Shown: in pieces, positions 32,693-35,348 of the stretch
How positions within the stretch are numbered: position 1 is the stretch's first letter
How the letters are laid out: each line of letters begins with the position of its first letter
Assembly (NCBI GenBank): GCA_902785425.1
Contig: CACZYP010000020.1
Coordinates: 23,883-59,230, forward strand
Origin: an uncultured Ruminococcus sp.
GTDB taxonomy: Bacteria > Bacillota > Clostridia > Oscillospirales > Acutalibacteraceae
Direction of reading: 5' to 3'
Length of the DNA: 35,348 nt
Made by a program: the position numbers and the translations under genes
Notes under the pieces: model-generated
Seen by the model: the letters and a program-made list of their open reading frames with translations, nothing else
What the model was told of the DNA's origin: nothing
Database searches by the model: none

Positions 32693-33421
32693 TTATATCG
32701 GCAGAGAGTATTCTTCACCAAGCTCACAGATCTTTTTTATCGTACCGTCTGCGATCAGGTAAGCTTCTCCGCATATCTTTTCCGTGATACCGTCTGAGTA
32801 AAGGTAGCTTCCGTCGCATATCGCTATGAACTGCCTGCCGGCGCTGTCGGGGTATGTGACCTCTTCAAACAGCTTTTTGCCGTCCAGAACACGGTCTTTT
32901 ATATCCTGATAGTGTGGTATCAGCATAACTTTGGTGAGACCGAGCCCTTTGAGGAACTTTTTAAAATTCGGGTCTATCGCTTCGCCCTCGTTTTCGGGCT
33001 GCGCATATACGACGTCGGCAGAGTTCATGCTGCCTGCGCTTATCCCGAGGATCGTTCCGCTGAAATCCTTTATAAGCTCTCTCAGTTTTATCTCTTCAAA
33101 AAATGAGTTCTGAGTAGGAACGTGTCCGCCTGCCAGTATGATAAGATCACTGCCGGCTGTAAGCTTTGCAGCTTGCTTCTTGTTTCTATTATCTAAAATG
33201 GTATAGTCCGAAAAAGCTATGCCGGACAGCTCCATCGTAGTTCTTACAGCGAAAGAAAAACCTTCAGTAAACTCTGTGTTTGCGGGATCCGAGGCGATCA
33301 TAAGCGCTTTGCTGTCAGCGTTTACAGCTTTTGAGAGCCTTTCAACGAATTTGTTGCTTTCATTGAGCGGTTTTCCCGGTTCGGTAAAAGGGGAGCTTAT
33401 CAAAAATACTTCTTTTGCCAT
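32693..33421 (-). CDS. Peptidase E (S51)-like protein
   Basis: The 242-residue protein has the class I glutamine amidotransferase-like fold of family S51 peptidases (dipeptidase E, cyanophycinase). The segment IILAGGHVPTQ precedes the nucleophile elbow GISAGSMNS with S128, and H170 in LIPHYQD fits the catalytic histidine. Length is close to the about 230 residues of dipeptidase E, which cleaves Asp-X dipeptides in the cytosol. AGGAG precedes the ATG. It lies 16 nt after the GH13 gene and 45 nt before the DUF6062-like gene in one operon. The substrate is uncertain. Confidence 0.83.
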   Translation of the reverse strand: MAKEVFLISSPFTEPGKPLNESNKFVERLSKAVNADSKALMIASDPANTEFTEGFSFAVRTTMELSGIAFSDYTILDNRNKKQAAKLTAGSDLIILAGGHVPTQNSFFEEIKLRELIKDFSGTILGISAGSMNSADVVYAQPENEGEAIDPNFKKFLKGLGLTKVMLIPHYQDIKDRVLDGKKLFEEVTYPDSAGRQFIAICDGSYLYSDGITEKICGEAYLIADGTIKKICELGEEYSLPI

Positions 33422-33437
33422 TGTATTCTCCTGCGTT

Positions 33438-34988
33438 TCAGATCTTGAAAAGGCAGTAGCTCTGACCGCTCATAGCAAGCTTGCCGCCGCCAAGTTCTGC
33501 GTTTCCGATCTCGAATACCTTTTCGGAAGCTTCAATATTGAGGTCGATAGCAACGTCCTCGGCCTTCGGGTTTACTGCGATAACGAACGAGCCTCTCCTG
33601 AATACGAAAGGATACTTGTTCTCTTTGGCGTAAAGTACCTCGAAGTCGCCGTTGCCGCAGAGGTCTTCGTTTTCCTTGCGGATAGCGATTATCTTCTTAA
33701 CTGTGTTGTAAAGCGAGTTTTCGTCTTTTTCCTGACTTTCGACTGTCGGAGCGTCCTTTCTCGGATCTACGGGCAGATAGAGCTTGTCGGGGTCTGCTGT
33801 TGAGAAGCCCTTGTTTACGCCGTTTGTCCACTGCATGGGCGTGCGTGAGCCTGTGCGTGAGAAGCCGCCCTCTTTGCTTGTAAGCTCCGACATGTAGCGC
33901 ATGCCGATCTCGTCGCCGTAATAGAGGAACGGTACGCCGGGGAGTGTGAATATCGTGCAGAAATTGATCTTCAGTTCAAGCTCGTCATACCATGCGGACA
34001 TACGGGGGTTGTCGTGATTGCAGGTGAAGAAACTGATGTAACCGTTGTCTTTTGTCAGCTTGTAGTTTTCGGTGAACTCGTTGACGAGCGTCATGATATC
34101 GCCGTTGCCCTCTTTGCTGAAGTAGCTTTCCTGCTTGCCTGTTTCGTAATTATAGTAACGGAAAGCGGTCGAGTAGCCGTTTCCTCTGTGGTCGAGGTAG
34201 AAATCGGCGTGGAAACCGCCCTTGTTTATAGCTCTTACGGGGTGACACCACTCGGAGACAAGAGCGCATTCGGGGTAATCCTTGTCCATCATCTCACGAA
34301 TGCCTGCCCATATAGCGGCGGTGGCGATCTTGTATTCATCGTTCTTGACGAGCGAATCTGCCATATCTACTCTGAATCCGTCGCAGCCCATGTCGAGCCA
34401 GAAACGCATGATCTCTTTGAGCGCTTCAACTGTTCTGAGACAGTCGGGGTGGTTCGGCGGAAGCTGCCAGTTGGGGTGAGTTACGTCCTGGAAACCGTAG
34501 TTGAGCGCAGGCTGTGACGAGAAGTAGTTTACAAGATAGTTGCCGTCACGGTCTGTAATGCCGCACATAAGGCGGTACTGCGGCGGCGCTTCCCAAACGC
34601 TGTCTGTCCAGATGTAGCGGTTTGAAAGCTCGTTTTTGAGCGGCTGCTTGCTCTTTGTGAACCACTCGTTCGTGTCTGATGTATGACCGGGAACGAGATC
34701 CATGAGGATCTTCATGTCACGCTTGTGAACCTCTTCAAAAAGGCGCTTTGCGTCGTCGTTTGTGCCGTAGCGGGGCGCTATCTTGAAATAGTCACGCACA
34801 TCGTAGCCTGCGTCCATAAAAGGTGAATCGTAAACGGGGTTGAGCCATATCGCATTGCAGCCGAGCTGCTTGATGTAGTCAAGCTTTGAGATAAGACCTT
34901 CTATATCACCGATGCCGTCACCGTTTGAATCGCAGAAAGACTGCGGATAAACCTGATAAAAAACCGAATTGTTGAGCCATTTAGGCAT
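33438..34988 (-). CDS. GH13 family alpha-glucosidase-type enzyme, cytosolic
   Basis: The 516-residue glycoside hydrolase family 13 enzyme has the (beta/alpha)8 barrel with VYPQSFCDSNGDGIGD near the start, GYDVRDY, region I DLVPGHTS, region II GFRVDMADS with nucleophile D208, region III LVSEWCHP with acid/base E246, and region IV FFTCNHDNP with D327. A C-terminal beta domain follows. No signal peptide is present, so it should cleave imported maltose or short alpha-glucans inside the cell. The GIGDIEG signature is typical of alpha-glucosidase, oligo-1,6-glucosidase and trehalose-type members; the exact bond specificity is not clear. The start at 34988 has GGAGG 7 nt upstream; an in-frame start at 35030 has none. 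It is the first gene of a five-gene operon. Confidence 0.92.
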   Translation of the reverse strand: MPKWLNNSVFYQVYPQSFCDSNGDGIGDIEGLISKLDYIKQLGCNAIWLNPVYDSPFMDAGYDVRDYFKIAPRYGTNDDAKRLFEEVHKRDMKILMDLVPGHTSDTNEWFTKSKQPLKNELSNRYIWTDSVWEAPPQYRLMCGITDRDGNYLVNYFSSQPALNYGFQDVTHPNWQLPPNHPDCLRTVEALKEIMRFWLDMGCDGFRVDMADSLVKNDEYKIATAAIWAGIREMMDKDYPECALVSEWCHPVRAINKGGFHADFYLDHRGNGYSTAFRYYNYETGKQESYFSKEGNGDIMTLVNEFTENYKLTKDNGYISFFTCNHDNPRMSAWYDELELKINFCTIFTLPGVPFLYYGDEIGMRYMSELTSKEGGFSRTGSRTPMQWTNGVNKGFSTADPDKLYLPVDPRKDAPTVESQEKDENSLYNTVKKIIAIRKENEDLCGNGDFEVLYAKENKYPFVFRRGSFVIAVNPKAEDVAIDLNIEASEKVFEIGNAELGGGKLAMSGQSYCLFKI

Positions 34989-35020
34989 AAAATCGCCTCC
35001 AGAAATTAATACTTTATACA

Positions 35021-35050
35021 ATTTTACCATTCATACGAACAAAGTGTCAA
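35021..35050 (-). promoter_or_regulatory. Promoter of the GH13 operon
   Basis: On the minus strand TTGACA (35050-35045) and TAAAAT (35026-35021) are 18 bp apart. The start codon lies about 25 nt below the predicted transcript start. Confidence 0.75.
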
Positions 35051-35348
35051 TACATTTTCGGCAAAAGACGAAAATATTTGACAATCAAAAAAGTAAATAA
35101 TCACAGTTTAAAGTTTTTTGCGCAGCTTTTTTCAAAAAAGCTGCCGATGGTTCGGGTCTCCTGTCAATGTCAACAACTAAGGATCGATAGAGCACAGCGC
35201 AAAGTTTTCGCCAAGCCTTTTTCAAAAGGCTTGCGGGTTCCAAGGGCAAGCTGGATTGTCAAGCAAGTGCAACACAATTGTCAAAGAAAACTTCAGCGGG
35301 AGTTTTCCACATTAAACATTTTCTCGGACGATTGTTAATAAGATCGAC
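35051..35348. repeat. Gene-free window edge with three hairpins, two of related sequence
   Basis: No credible gene is present. Two hairpins share the layout AAAGTTTT, a short GC-rich segment, then a stem over a TTTC centre: GCAGCTTTTTT with AAAAAAGCTGC (35122-35144) and CAAGCCTTTT with AAAAGGCTTG (35212-35233). A third, GAAAACT with AGTTTTC, lies at 35286-35307. The first two look like copies of a short dispersed hairpin repeat. Whether they end a gene to the right of the window cannot be seen. Confidence 0.5.

Noticed and set aside
35078-35338. An 86-residue plus-strand open frame at the window end
   Set aside because: It runs through the hairpin repeats, starts without a ribosome site and has no recognisable protein pattern.

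Overview
The window looks like a chromosomal segment of a gut Ruminococcus-type bacterium (Bacillota, Oscillospirales). The reasons are the low-to-mid GC, strong sigma-A-type promoters, GGAGG ribosome binding sites, a type I-C CRISPR array, a secreted protein with tandem CBM26-like starch-binding modules joined by Asp/Ser/Thr linkers, and DUF1700/DUF4097-type membrane proteins. This assignment is an inference; the window holds no rRNA or marker gene.

Bases 1-5320 are the leader-distal part of a very large type I-C CRISPR array: 79 repeats (the first cut by the window edge) and 78 spacers of 33-38 nt. All repeats look identical, including the last. Leader and cas genes must lie left of the window. 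Two spacers occur twice with the same left end and different right ends. Another pair overlaps by 18 nt with one synonymous difference, so the array records repeated sampling of the same or related invaders.

Bases 5321-16650 carry mostly plus-strand single genes: an adenosine deaminase-like enzyme, a stand-alone NAD(P)H-hydrate epimerase, a divergently transcribed AAA+-fold protein that has lost its nucleotide-binding motifs (minus strand), a membrane-anchored erythromycin-esterase-family protein, a cytosolic SPFH (slipin-like) protein, an ECF sigma/anti-sigma pair whose 5' leader contains a MITE-like hairpin element, and a secreted calcineurin-like phosphoesterase with two starch-binding modules.

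Bases 16650-20700 hold an AlbA_2-domain regulator, a second MITE-like element, a HAD phosphatase and dusB downstream of a tRNA-Gly(GCC), and a divergent DHH-family phosphoesterase.

Bases 20694-35050 are all on the minus strand and form four units. They are ddl; a coupled HAD-DUF1700-DUF4097 operon; a complete fructose PTS operon (fruR-fruK-fruA-ptsH-ptsI) with four TGAGCAAA-like operators around its promoter; and a five-gene operon (GH13 alpha-glucosidase, S51 peptidase-like protein, cysteine-rich DUF6062-like protein, OGG-type DNA glycosylase, diacylglycerol kinase-like lipid kinase). The last 300 bases have no supported gene but carry three hairpins. Carbohydrate use is the main theme: fructose uptake and phosphorylation, intracellular alpha-glucan hydrolysis and a starch-binding secreted enzyme.

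I see no complete unknown defence or mobile system. The best candidates for something new are the pseudo-AAA+ protein, the phosphoesterase-CBM26 fusion, the tRNA-Gly/dusB arrangement and the spacer re-acquisition pattern.
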